Shown here: positions 37,697 through 45,204 of the stretch, piece after piece | Layout of the letters: each line of letters begins with the position of its first letter | How positions within the stretch are numbered: the first letter of the stretch is position 1 | Assembly: GCA_902617375.1 (NCBI GenBank) | Contig: CACMWI010000001.1 | Coordinates: 128,090 to 192,089, forward strand | DNA: 64,000 nt | Reading direction: 5' to 3' | DNA from: an uncultured Alphaproteobacteria bacterium | Lineage (GTDB): Bacteria; Pseudomonadota; Alphaproteobacteria; Methylaequorales; Methylaequoraceae | Notes under the pieces: model-generated | Database searches by the model: none | Told to the model about the DNA's origin: nothing | Seen by the model: only the letters and a program-made list of their open reading frames with translations | Made by a program: the position numbers and the translations under genes

Positions 37697-38611
37697 ATGA
37701 AAAGAAAAATAATTAGTGTTAAAAAATTAGCAAAAAAATATATAACGAGTTCAAAATACGCACTCAATCACATTGATTTGTCAATTAATGAAGGCTCAAT
37801 TTTTGGCTTGTTAGGTCCAAATGGAGCTGGAAAAAGTACTTTTATAAATATTTTAGCTGGATTGGTTAATAAAACTAGTGGAGAAGTATTTGTGTGTGGG
37901 GTAAATCTGGATACTGATCCAAAAACTGTCAGAGGCAATCTAGGTGTTGTTCCACAAGAAATTATGATAGATCCGTTTTTCACACCAATGGAAATTATGG
38001 ACATACAGGCTGGGATGTATGCTGTAGAAAAAAAAAAAATAAGGAATCAAGAAATTTTAAATACTCTTGGACTTGGAGAAAAGGCAGATGCATATGCTAG
38101 GAGTTTATCAGGAGGAATGAAAAGAAGATTGATGGTAGCTAAAGCAATGGTACATAACCCTCCAGTTCTGATTCTTGACGAACCGACTGCTGGAGTAGAT
38201 GTTGAACTACGAGCAAAATTATGGAAGTCAATTAAAGAACTTAATAAAAAAGGTACCACGATTATTTTGACTACACACTATCTTAAAGAAGCTGAATTGT
38301 TGTGTGACGAGATTGCAGTAATTAATAAAGGTAAGGTTATAGCAAACGATACTAAAACAAATTTACTAAAAATTCTTGAAGAAAAAGAAGTTAAAGTTGA
38401 GTTTTCAAATAAAGTAAAAAACCTTCCCAAAAAAATTAAAGACTTTTGTATTTTGAAAGACGATCAATCAGCTACTCTTAAGTTTAATAAAAACGAAATT
38501 AATACTGCTGAATTGATAAAGGAATTTATTAACAGTAAGATAGATTTAAAAGATATAACAACTAAAGAATCAGATTTAGAGGATATATTTATAAAATTAC
38601 TCAAAAATTAG
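37697..38611 (+). CDS. ABC transporter ATP-binding protein (ABC-2 export type)
   Basis: A 304-residue ATPase with Walker A LGPNGAGKSTFINIL, Q-loop VPQEIMIDPFFTPME, signature LSGGMKRRLMVAKAM, Walker B LILDEPTAGVD and the switch histidine in LTTHYLKEAELL. The C-terminal 80 residues resemble the extension of ABC-2 drug, lipid or polysaccharide exporters. No permease gene is nearby; the next gene is a hydrolase. A TATAAT lies eight bases before the ATG, so the mRNA may have almost no leader. The substrate is unknown. Confidence 0.92.
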   Translation: MKRKIISVKKLAKKYITSSKYALNHIDLSINEGSIFGLLGPNGAGKSTFINILAGLVNKTSGEVFVCGVNLDTDPKTVRGNLGVVPQEIMIDPFFTPMEIMDIQAGMYAVEKKKIRNQEILNTLGLGEKADAYARSLSGGMKRRLMVAKAMVHNPPVLILDEPTAGVDVELRAKLWKSIKELNKKGTTIILTTHYLKEAELLCDEIAVINKGKVIANDTKTNLLKILEEKEVKVEFSNKVKNLPKKIKDFCILKDDQSATLKFNKNEINTAELIKEFINSKIDLKDITTKESDLEDIFIKLLKN

Positions 38612-38628
38612 TTATTGCTTCAATAATC

Positions 38629-39579
38629 TTGTTAATGTCATCATGTTCTTCCACTTTAATGAAAGATATAGATACCAATTCTTTTTCATATATGAATGTA
38701 AAACCAGATTCTGAATTTTCAAATGTAATACTGGCTATTCATGGATATAATGATTATTCTAATTCATTTAAAATTCCTGGAGAATATCTGTCAAAAAATA
38801 ACATAGCTTTGACTTCGTTTGATCTCAATGGCTTTGGTACAAATAAGAATAAAGGTGAATGGTTTGATTTGAAACAACATATCAAGGACATAGACTTTAA
38901 CTTAAAAAAAATAAAAAATGAAAATCCCGATAAGAAAATTTTTTTGTTGGGAGAAAGTATGGGTGGCGCAATCACTTTAAGTTTTGTTAATCGGTTCAGG
39001 AATCTTCCAATCGATGGTGTAATACTGATTGCACCTTCTATCTGGAATTTTACAGAAACAAATTTTTGGAAAAGTATTCCTTTAAAAATTTTTGCAAAAA
39101 TCCTTCCATCTTTTAAAGTAAGTGGTAAAGGGATAATAAAAGTTCAAGCCAGTGACAATGTAAAAATGCTAAAAGAATTATCTATGGATGATTTATTTAT
39201 TCATAAACCAACATTTCGTAGCCTTCAAGGTGTTGTAGATCTTATGGATGAAGCATACAAAGATACAGAAGAATATTTTAAAAATCCATCATATAAAACA
39301 TTAATTATGATCCCACTAAAAGATGAAATAGTTCCGAGAAAACCATTAATAAAATTATTGAAGGATGAAAGGATTAAAAACAATTTTTCTGATAAAATAA
39401 ATATCTTAGCTTATAAGGAAAGCTATCATATGATTCTCAGAGATTTGAATGGGGATCAAATTACAGAAGATTTAAAAAATTGGGTGATCGGAAAGGAATA
39501 TGATTCAAGCAACTCATCTTTTATTGATATTTTAAAACAAATTGAAAATACAGAATTTTACCATAGACTTGACTTATGA
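38629..39579 (+). CDS. Alpha/beta-hydrolase (monoacylglycerol-lipase-like), probable lipoprotein
   Basis: A hydrolase-fold protein with the nucleophile elbow LLGESMGGA (Ser), the oxyanion-loop HGYNDYSNSF, PLKDEIVP with the acidic residue, and the catalytic His in YHMILRD. Only TTG and ATG starts at 38629 and 38638 are available, yet the frame stays open upstream as KLVIASIILLMSSC, a clear lipoprotein signal with lipobox. Real translation may therefore begin at an unusual codon such as ATT at 38587, which has GAGGA before it. It follows the ABC ATPase closely. Confidence 0.88.
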   Translation: MLMSSCSSTLMKDIDTNSFSYMNVKPDSEFSNVILAIHGYNDYSNSFKIPGEYLSKNNIALTSFDLNGFGTNKNKGEWFDLKQHIKDIDFNLKKIKNENPDKKIFLLGESMGGAITLSFVNRFRNLPIDGVILIAPSIWNFTETNFWKSIPLKIFAKILPSFKVSGKGIIKVQASDNVKMLKELSMDDLFIHKPTFRSLQGVVDLMDEAYKDTEEYFKNPSYKTLIMIPLKDEIVPRKPLIKLLKDERIKNNFSDKINILAYKESYHMILRDLNGDQITEDLKNWVIGKEYDSSNSSFIDILKQIENTEFYHRLDL

Positions 39580-39764
39580 AAAAAGAAATTATTTTAGCTG
39601 TAGGATCCAGCTCTTGGTGGAAAAATATCAAAATTAGAAGAGAAAGTGCTTTTAAATTAAAGATTATAAAAAAGAAATGGAAATTGCGTCGAAAAGTACT
39701 TTTAATGTCAAAAAAAAATTCAATTGATACTAAAATTTATAAAAAATACTATTTATACAAATGA
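39576..39764 (+). CDS. Small basic hypothetical protein (62 aa)
   Basis: Not recognised. The frame begins at an ATG overlapping the hydrolase stop (ATGA) and ends overlapping the next gene in the same way, the pattern of a real co-translated gene. The protein is very Lys/Arg rich (KIRRESAFKLKIIKKKWKLRR), with an N-terminal VGSSSWWKNIK motif and no signal peptide. A nucleic-acid or membrane-surface contact is possible but not shown. Confidence 0.55.
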   Translation: MKKEIILAVGSSSWWKNIKIRRESAFKLKIIKKKWKLRRKVLLMSKKNSIDTKIYKKYYLYK

Positions 39765-40012
39765 TAAATATTTTGATTTTTCTTTTCATATTTTTTTTTC
39801 AAAATACATCGTTTTCTGATGAAATCATTAGAGACGAAAATGGAAACTATATACTTATTAAAAAAGACGGTACCTTTAAAAAACTACCTCCACCTAAGCC
39901 TGGAAATAAGTATGTTATAAAAAAAAGGATTATTCAAAAGAAAAGTGAAAACAAATTTTTTAAACAGCCGACAAAGAAATCTAGAGTAAGAACAAATCAA
40001 GGGATAAGATAA
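39761..40012 (+). CDS. Small exported hypothetical protein (83 aa)
   Basis: Not recognised. A hydrophobic signal peptide (about residues 1-19, ending FSDE) is followed by a short repeat-like beta segment DENGNYILIKKDGTFKKLPP, then a basic tail. The D-x-x-G-x-Y-I-x-I-x-x-D-G-T-F pattern is common in small periplasmic proteins, but I assign no function. It overlaps the preceding gene by four bases, and its TAA is followed at once by the ATG of the next gene. Confidence 0.65.
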   Translation: MINILIFLFIFFFQNTSFSDEIIRDENGNYILIKKDGTFKKLPPPKPGNKYVIKKRIIQKKSENKFFKQPTKKSRVRTNQGIR

Positions 40013-40231
40013 ATGAATGAAGCTAATAAGAAAAGCGTTTGGAGATTCATTCAAAAACATGGGGATTTTTTAAAAGATAAGCTAGAACCACATCCAAACC
40101 ATCCAAATGGAAGAAACCCGTACGCGCATATATGTCTTTTAATTAATCAAAAATTTAGTTGCTCATACAAGGATATTAGTGATGAAAAGGTAGAGCAGCT
40201 AAAAAGATTTATTTTGAGTATAAATAAATGA
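40013..40231 (+). CDS. Small conserved-looking hypothetical protein (72 aa)
   Basis: Not assigned. A soluble 72-residue protein with FIQKHGDFLKDKLEPHPNHP and then NGRNPYAHI, a motif that looks conserved, and a helical C-terminus ending DEKVEQLKRFILS. It starts directly after the stop of the exported protein gene and ends a plus-strand run that begins with the ABC ATPase. A long inverted repeat starts eight bases downstream. Confidence 0.7.
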   Translation: MNEANKKSVWRFIQKHGDFLKDKLEPHPNHPNGRNPYAHICLLINQKFSCSYKDISDEKVEQLKRFILSINK

Positions 40232-40238
40232 GATTTAA

Positions 40239-40305
40239 TTGAATTGGGAAGATCTTTTTATTTTAAGGGAGGAAATATTATATTTTGGATCTTCCCACAA
40301 TTCAA
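40239..40305. repeat. Long inverted repeat (16-bp arms) upstream of the peptide transporter
   Basis: The left arm 40239-40254 (TTGAATTGGGAAGATC) is complementary to 40288-40305 (GATCTTCCCACAATTCAA), except for a two-base AC bulge. The loop is 33 bases and contains AAGGGAGGAAA. No T run follows on either strand, so it does not look like an ordinary intrinsic terminator. The right arm runs into the likely -35 box of the transporter promoter, which would suit an operator. Confidence 0.7.
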
Positions 40306-40330
40306 ATTTCTGACACTTGTCAAATATAAT
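40301..40330 (+). promoter_or_regulatory. Probable sigma-70-type promoter of the POT transporter
   Basis: TTCAAA at 40301-40306 and TATAAT at 40325-40330 are 18 bases apart, with the coding start 31 bases after the -10. The -35 is imperfect (three matches to TTGACA read strictly), while the -10 is perfect. It overlaps the right arm of the inverted repeat. Predicted by eye only. Confidence 0.45.
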
Positions 40331-40361
40331 ATTAATAAGCAATGTTCATGCCAAAACAAAA

Positions 40362-41669
40362 ATGGAAAATTTAAAAACTAATATATTGTCAAGTCATCCA
40401 AGCGGATTAACAACTCTTTTTCTTACTGAGTTGTGGGAGAGATTTAGTTATTACGGAATGCGTGCTATACTGGTTTTGTATTTAGTTTCTGAAACAAACT
40501 CCTCAAACCCTGGGTTAGGTTGGTCTAATTATGATGCCATAAAGCTATATGGTTGGTATACAGCCTTTGTTTATCTCGCTTGTATACCAGGAGGAATAAT
40601 TGCTGACAAACTCATCACAAGTGAAAAGGCTGTTTTCTGGGGAGGAGCTTTATTATGTTTAGGTCATTTATCACTTGCAATCGACAACATAAATTTTTTC
40701 TATATAGGTTTAATATTAATTGTGCTTGGTGTTGGCCTTTTAAAACCAAGCATTTCAACTCTTGTGGGATCTTTATACTCACAAAAAGATATAAGAAGAG
40801 ATCAAGGCTTTACATTATTTTACATTGGAATCAATATTGGTGCATTCCTTGCGAGTTTAATTGTAGGATATGTTGGGGAGACTTATGGGTGGCATTATGG
40901 TTTTTCTTTAGCAGGTTTAGGAATGATAGTTGGGCAGGTAACTTTCTTTTGCGGGAGAAAAAATTTTAAAAATGTTAAAAGGGAAAAAAAGATATTTAAA
41001 TACAAAAAAATCAATAGATTTGAATTCGATAGAATAAAGTTAATTGTTTTAGCCAGTTTTATACTTATTATTTTCTGGGCGTCTTTTGAACAAGCTGGAG
41101 GACTTATGAATATCTTTGCATATCAAAAAACAGATAGATTTATTGGATTTTTAAATTTTGAGGTACCAGCAAGTTGGTTTCAGTCTATCAATCCTTTGAT
41201 GATAATTTTCCTAGGTTTTTCTGTAGCACAGTTTTGGTTTTTTATTGAGAAAAAAAAATTTATAATTTCTTCTATTTTTAAAATTTCTACTGGTTTAATA
41301 ATTATGGGATTAGGATTTGTATTTATGTTTTTTGCTGCTCTAGAGTACGAAGTGTTAGGAAAATCCTCAATGCATTGGCTAGTATTAGCGTACTTATTTC
41401 ATACAGTTGGAGAGTTATGTGCATCTCCTGTTATATTGTCCTATATTACTAAGTTATCACCACAAAGACTCGTTTCTTCAATTATGGGTATTTATTTTGC
41501 TGCTATTGGAATAGGAAATAAATTAGCAGGAACCATTGGTCAAAATTCGGAGAAATTCGGAGAAAAATTTATTTTTATAAGTATCACTTTCGTATGTATT
41601 ATAGTTGGATTCACTGTAATTTTATTTAGTAGAAAACTTTCAAAATTATCACACGGTTTAGATAATTAA
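40362..41669 (+). CDS. POT family proton-dependent oligopeptide transporter
   Basis: An inner-membrane symporter for di- and tripeptides. From the ATG at 40362 it has 435 residues and about 12 membrane segments. Hallmarks are ELWERFSYYGMRAILVLYLV-type text in the first helix (ExxERFxYY) and the PTR2 signature FYIGINIGAFLASLIVGYVG, followed by YGWHYGFSLAG. It is a little shorter than E. coli DtpA (500). I prefer this start to a TTG at 40317, which would lie inside the promoter. The tRNA-Arg gene begins five bases after its stop. Confidence 0.92.
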   Translation: MENLKTNILSSHPSGLTTLFLTELWERFSYYGMRAILVLYLVSETNSSNPGLGWSNYDAIKLYGWYTAFVYLACIPGGIIADKLITSEKAVFWGGALLCLGHLSLAIDNINFFYIGLILIVLGVGLLKPSISTLVGSLYSQKDIRRDQGFTLFYIGINIGAFLASLIVGYVGETYGWHYGFSLAGLGMIVGQVTFFCGRKNFKNVKREKKIFKYKKINRFEFDRIKLIVLASFILIIFWASFEQAGGLMNIFAYQKTDRFIGFLNFEVPASWFQSINPLMIIFLGFSVAQFWFFIEKKKFIISSIFKISTGLIIMGLGFVFMFFAALEYEVLGKSSMHWLVLAYLFHTVGELCASPVILSYITKLSPQRLVSSIMGIYFAAIGIGNKLAGTIGQNSEKFGEKFIFISITFVCIIVGFTVILFSRKLSKLSHGLDN

Positions 41670-41674
41670 TTTAT

Positions 41675-41751
41675 GCGCCCGTAGCTCAACTGGATAGAGC
41701 ATTTGATTTCGGCTCAAAAGGTTAAGGGTTCGAATCCTTTCGGGCGCGCCA
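41675..41751 (+). tRNA. tRNA-Arg (anticodon TCG)
   Basis: A 77-base cloverleaf. The acceptor stem is GCGCCCG/CGGGCGC, the D stem GCTC/GAGC, and the anticodon stem TTTGA/TCAAA around loop TTTCGGC gives anticodon TCG, which reads CGA. The T loop is TTCGAAT, the discriminator G, and CCA is encoded. It starts five bases after the transporter stop, so it is probably processed from that transcript. Confidence 0.96.
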
Positions 41752-41799
41752 ATTTATTTTTGATTTGAAACTAATGTTTAATTTTATTAATTATTGAAT

Positions 41800-42030
41800 A
41801 TGGAAACTTTAATAAAAAGTAATGATCAGATTTATATAAGTTGGATAAAAAGTATTTTAAAAGCTCACAATATTGAATACTTTACTTTTGATGAAGAGAT
41901 GTCAATAACAGAGGGAAATATAACAGCGATACCAATAAGAATACTTGTCAACGAGAACGAAGTTTCCAAAGCATTGCAAATAATAAAGAATGAAGAAAAA
42001 CTTAATTCAGCTGAACAAAATAAAAGATGA
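41800..42030 (+). CDS. DUF2007 family protein
   Basis: A 76-residue ferredoxin-like-fold protein of the DUF2007 (putative signal-transducing) family. It shows ETLIKSNDQIYISWIKSILK and the typical end of the motif as IPIRILVNENEVSKALQII. I start it at the ATG at 41800; a TTG two codons upstream is possible. Function is unknown. It overlaps the convergent peptidase gene by 24 bases. Confidence 0.88.
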   Translation: METLIKSNDQIYISWIKSILKAHNIEYFTFDEEMSITEGNITAIPIRILVNENEVSKALQIIKNEEKLNSAEQNKR

Positions 42031-42756
42031 TCCATTATCTTTTAACCATCTTTTGTTTTTACAATAATTAGGGTCTTTTTCTTTGACTAGCTTCCAAAAT
42101 TCTCTTGAGTGGTTTGGAACATTAATATGAGCAAGTTCATGAATTAAAACGTAATCAATAACACTCTCAGGTAACATTATTAATTTCCAATTTAAAAAAA
42201 TATCCCCTTTAGTATTACAACTCCCCCATCTGGCAGTGTACGATTTTATTGTCAATGAATTGAATTCAATACTGATACGTTTAGATAAAAATGACAATCT
42301 TGCTCTTAAAAAATTATTAGCTTTTAATTTTAGCCACTCAATAATTAATTTCTTACTTTTTAATTCGTCTGAATAAAATATTTTTAATTCATTGTCCTCA
42401 ACAGCAATTCCTTCAAAGCTAGATTTCTCGTAAACAAGCTTTAGGACTAGGCCCTTGTAGGTAATGAACCCACTTGAAATCTGATCAATTTTTTTATGAT
42501 TTCTCCTAGATCGATCAATATTTTTGTTAATCCATTCCTTTTTTCTTTCAATTAAATTCTTTAGAAAGATTTCAGAGGTATTGTATGGACAGGAAACTTC
42601 AAGCTCTCCATTTCTTATTTTCAAGGAAATTGATTTGGATCTTCTTGAAGTCCTTATGATTTTTATGCCCTTGATTTTTTGTATTTTTTTTTTAACTGTT
42701 TTTAGTTTTTGACTAAAAATATTCGTATGATTTAATGAAAACAAATTATTTCCCAA
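42007..42756 (-). CDS. YgjP-like zinc metallopeptidase (DUF45)
   Basis: A 249-residue protein with HELAHINVPNHSREFWKLV near the C-terminus: the HExxH zinc site, a downstream His, and the FW-x-L typical of YgjP/WSS1-type proteins. TARWGSCNTKGDIFLNWKL is the other family block. Members are predicted metal-dependent hydrolases; the target is unknown. The start is TTG, overlapping the phosphatase gene by 11 bases. Confidence 0.9.
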   Translation of the reverse strand: MGNNLFSLNHTNIFSQKLKTVKKKIQKIKGIKIIRTSRRSKSISLKIRNGELEVSCPYNTSEIFLKNLIERKKEWINKNIDRSRRNHKKIDQISSGFITYKGLVLKLVYEKSSFEGIAVEDNELKIFYSDELKSKKLIIEWLKLKANNFLRARLSFLSKRISIEFNSLTIKSYTARWGSCNTKGDIFLNWKLIMLPESVIDYVLIHELAHINVPNHSREFWKLVKEKDPNYCKNKRWLKDNGSSFILFS

Positions 42757-43324
42757 TTATTTTCGTTATTATTAATTCATTTTTTAACTCTATAAGAGAT
42801 AGTGAACCATGCTTAATCAATTCCCAGTAATTTTTAACCATTTTATCAAAAGGTTCTTTAGTTAATAAAGATAGCATTCCATTAATTGAACCTGCATGAC
42901 ACACAATTAAAGCATCTTCATTGAATTTAAATATATCTTCTAAGAAACTTTTTAGTCTTTTCAAAAACTCATTATTACTTTCACCATTAGGAATTTTAAA
43001 AGATAAAAGATTATTTTCCCAATCAAGTTTCTCTTTCTTTGAAATAGAACTCATTTTTTTCATTTCCCAATCACCCAAATTCATTTCCTTAATCCTTTCG
43101 TCAACTATGTAGTTTTTTGTCAACTTATTTGTCAATTTTATACATCTTTTCAATGGGCTGCTGTAAACCTTTATGTAGTTCGTATCTATATTAAAATTCT
43201 TAATTTTTTTTTTAATTAATTTTACCTCTTCCTCAAACCTATCTGAAACATCTAGATCAGTCTGACCATAGAAAACATCGATTTCTACATTTAAAGACGT
43301 ATGTCGTAAAAAAAAAAGCTTCAT
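42746..43324 (-). CDS. Histidine phosphatase family protein (CobC-like)
   Basis: A 192-residue phosphoglycerate-mutase-fold phosphatase. The catalytic RHT of FFLRHTSLN (family RHG), VFYGQTDLDVS, VYSSPLKRCIKLTNKL and the second His in VCHAGSINGML are all in place. The FYGQTD stretch resembles the alpha-ribazole phosphatase CobC, but no other late cobalamin gene is close, so the substrate is open. It is coupled to acylphosphatase (TAATG overlap). Confidence 0.88.
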   Translation of the reverse strand: MKLFFLRHTSLNVEIDVFYGQTDLDVSDRFEEEVKLIKKKIKNFNIDTNYIKVYSSPLKRCIKLTNKLTKNYIVDERIKEMNLGDWEMKKMSSISKKEKLDWENNLLSFKIPNGESNNEFLKRLKSFLEDIFKFNEDALIVCHAGSINGMLSLLTKEPFDKMVKNYWELIKHGSLSLIELKNELIITKIIGK

Positions 43325-43605
43325 TAATAATAAATACTAAAATTTTTAAATTTTTTGAAATTTTCTTCTCTTTTCTGAATATTTTCAACATTTGCAAACA
43401 AAGGGCCTTTCTTACAGGCATTTACAAAAAAATCAATATTTTCTCTTTTTCCACTTACTTCACATTCAACACTTTCATCTTCACAATTTTTAACCCAACC
43501 CGTTAAAAATAATTCTTCAGCTGTTTTTTTTGTCCATGCTCTAAACCCAACACCTTGGACTTTCCCATATATTTTTAGGTGAAAATTTAAAAGGTTATTT
43601 GTCAT
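43324..43605 (-). CDS. acyP: Acylphosphatase
   Basis: Hydrolyses acyl phosphates. The 93-residue protein has the catalytic Arg in GKVQGVGFRAW and the catalytic Asn in GWVKNCEDESVE, then a normal C-terminus ending FKKFKNFSIYY. It overlaps fxsA by 11 bases and the phosphatase gene by one base. Confidence 0.94.
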   Translation of the reverse strand: MTNNLLNFHLKIYGKVQGVGFRAWTKKTAEELFLTGWVKNCEDESVECEVSGKRENIDFFVNACKKGPLFANVENIQKREENFKKFKNFSIYY

Positions 43606-43981
43606 CTAAATCTTTGTAATCCACTTCAATAATTTCTTTATCTTTTGATTTTTTTTGATCATCATAAAAATAATTCTTTGTTTTGTCTGGAACAAAATCC
43701 CAAATTAGATATCTCAACGACTTAATGAGTAAAAAAACACCACAAAAGTCTGTTATAAAACCCGGTATTAACAAAAGAATCCCTGCAAATTTTGTAAAAA
43801 TCCATTCTTTAGAGTTTGCTGCTATATTTTGGGGATTCATTCCTGATCTTAAAAAATAAAACCCTGTGAGACCTGAAATTATGATTAAAAAAATAACTGG
43901 AAAAAAACCTAAGAGATCACCAGATAATATAAATACAATTAACTCGAGAATTGGTAAAATTAACACTAACTTAATGCTCAT
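43595..43981 (-). CDS. fxsA: FxsA family membrane protein
   Basis: A 128-residue cytoplasmic-membrane protein with about three to four hydrophobic segments. PGFITDFCGVFLLI matches the FxsA signature P-G-x-x-T-D-x-x-G, followed by a charged C-terminal tail. In E. coli FxsA eases F-plasmid exclusion of phage T7; its everyday role is unknown. It heads a minus-strand run through acylphosphatase, phosphatase and peptidase. Confidence 0.9.
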   Translation of the reverse strand: MSIKLVLILPILELIVFILSGDLLGFFPVIFLIIISGLTGFYFLRSGMNPQNIAANSKEWIFTKFAGILLLIPGFITDFCGVFLLIKSLRYLIWDFVPDKTKNYFYDDQKKSKDKEIIEVDYKDLDDK

Positions 43982-44029
43982 AGTTTACTCTTTTATCATC
44001 ATTAAAGATAATTTTAAACTTATTTAAAT

Positions 44030-44455
44030 ATGCTAGAATACCAGAACCTTAGCCTACAAATAATTAATTTTCTCATTCCATTTCTTGTTGGAAGCCTTAT
44101 TTTCTTTTCTATAGTGGTAGCGCCCAATGTTTTCATATCACTTGATGAGATAAGTGCTAGAAAATTTATACGAAGCATTTTTCCTAAATTATATCTGTAT
44201 GCTTTTCTTATAAGCATAACAATCGCATTTTTAATTTTCTACCATGGGATAATTTTTAGCGTGTTATTTTTTTTAGTTTCTTTTGGTTTTCTGTTTTCGA
44301 AAATTTTTTTAGTTAAGTGGATCAACGATGTTAGTGATATAAAACAAAAAACTAGCAAACAAATAAAAAAGTTCAAAATTTTGCACTCATTAAGTGTCTT
44401 AATATTTATTACTCAAATTGTCATCATGACAATCGTTTATCTTAAAATTCAATGA
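44030..44455 (+). CDS. DUF4149-like integral membrane protein
   Basis: A 141-residue protein with four hydrophobic segments. VVAPNVFISLDEISARKFIRSIFPKLY, split around residues 29-55, resembles the DUF4149 pattern of V-x-P, F and an R-x-I-F-P turn. No enzymatic residues are evident. It stands alone between divergent fxsA and the convergent HAD gene, which it overlaps by seven bases. Function unknown. Confidence 0.75.
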   Translation: MLEYQNLSLQIINFLIPFLVGSLIFFSIVVAPNVFISLDEISARKFIRSIFPKLYLYAFLISITIAFLIFYHGIIFSVLFFLVSFGFLFSKIFLVKWINDVSDIKQKTSKQIKKFKILHSLSVLIFITQIVIMTIVYLKIQ

Positions 44456-45204
44456 TTTATTATTTTGTTTAGAAGATCAAAATTCACCATTTTATTTCCA
44501 TGTGCTTTCCCTTTTATCACCTTGAATGGTTCTTCATATTCTCCAAGACTTGAAACGACAATATTTGCTTCCTCAAAGTTTTCATTTTTAGTGTAAATAG
44601 ATGGTGTTACTAAAACATTTATATTTGCATTAACCGCGGATCTGAGTCCTCTTAAAGAGTCCTCTATTGCAACGCATGACTGGGGGGCTATTCTCAATTT
44701 TTCAAGTATCCACTCATAAATTTCGGGTGAAGGTCTTTTATTTTCTGTACAACCGCCATGTGCAATAAGATCAAAAGTTGAATTTGGATCTATCTTTAGT
44801 CCATTTTTAAAAAGTGTAGATAAATCTTCTTGTGTAGTAGACGAAACAATTGCAATTCTTACATTATTCTTTTTTAATTCATGTATAAGTCGAAGAACTC
44901 CAGGTCTAAATGTTATTTCAGAATCCATTATATAATCTTTAAAAATTTCATTTTTTACTTTATGAATGGAATTAATGTATTTTGTTAAATTTTTATATTC
45001 TAACATCTCCGGCCAAGCACGTTTGATATAATATTCAATCCTTTCTTTACCATCACCTATATTTATGAGTTCTGTGTAAATAGCTTCATCCCAAAACCAA
45101 TCAAGATTAAATTCCTTAAAAGATTCATTAAAAGATCGTCTATGAAAATCTTCTGTTTCAGCAATTGTTCCGTCCACGTCAAATAATACAGCACTAAGTA
45201 ACAT
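44449..45204 (-). CDS. HAD-superfamily phosphatase, CbbY-like
   Basis: A 251-residue HAD hydrolase with the nucleophile motif FDVDGTIAETEDFHRRSFNE, motif II VSSTTQED and motif III/IV AIEDSLRGLRSAVNA. The TE-x-x-H-x-x-x-FN form is typical of CbbY, which hydrolyses xylulose 1,5-bisphosphate in autotrophs. No RuBisCO gene is in view, so the substrate is uncertain. It overlaps hldE by 11 bases, which hints at a sugar-phosphate role. Confidence 0.9.
   Translation of the reverse strand: MLLSAVLFDVDGTIAETEDFHRRSFNESFKEFNLDWFWDEAIYTELINIGDGKERIEYYIKRAWPEMLEYKNLTKYINSIHKVKNEIFKDYIMDSEITFRPGVLRLIHELKKNNVRIAIVSSTTQEDLSTLFKNGLKIDPNSTFDLIAHGGCTENKRPSPEIYEWILEKLRIAPQSCVAIEDSLRGLRSAVNANINVLVTPSIYTKNENFEEANIVVSSLGEYEEPFKVIKGKAHGNKMVNFDLLNKIINH

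Noticed and set aside
40655-40969. A 104-residue plus-strand frame inside the peptide transporter
   Set aside because: It is out of frame with the POT gene, is rich in Cys and Trp in the way of shadow frames, and has no ribosome-binding site or family signs.
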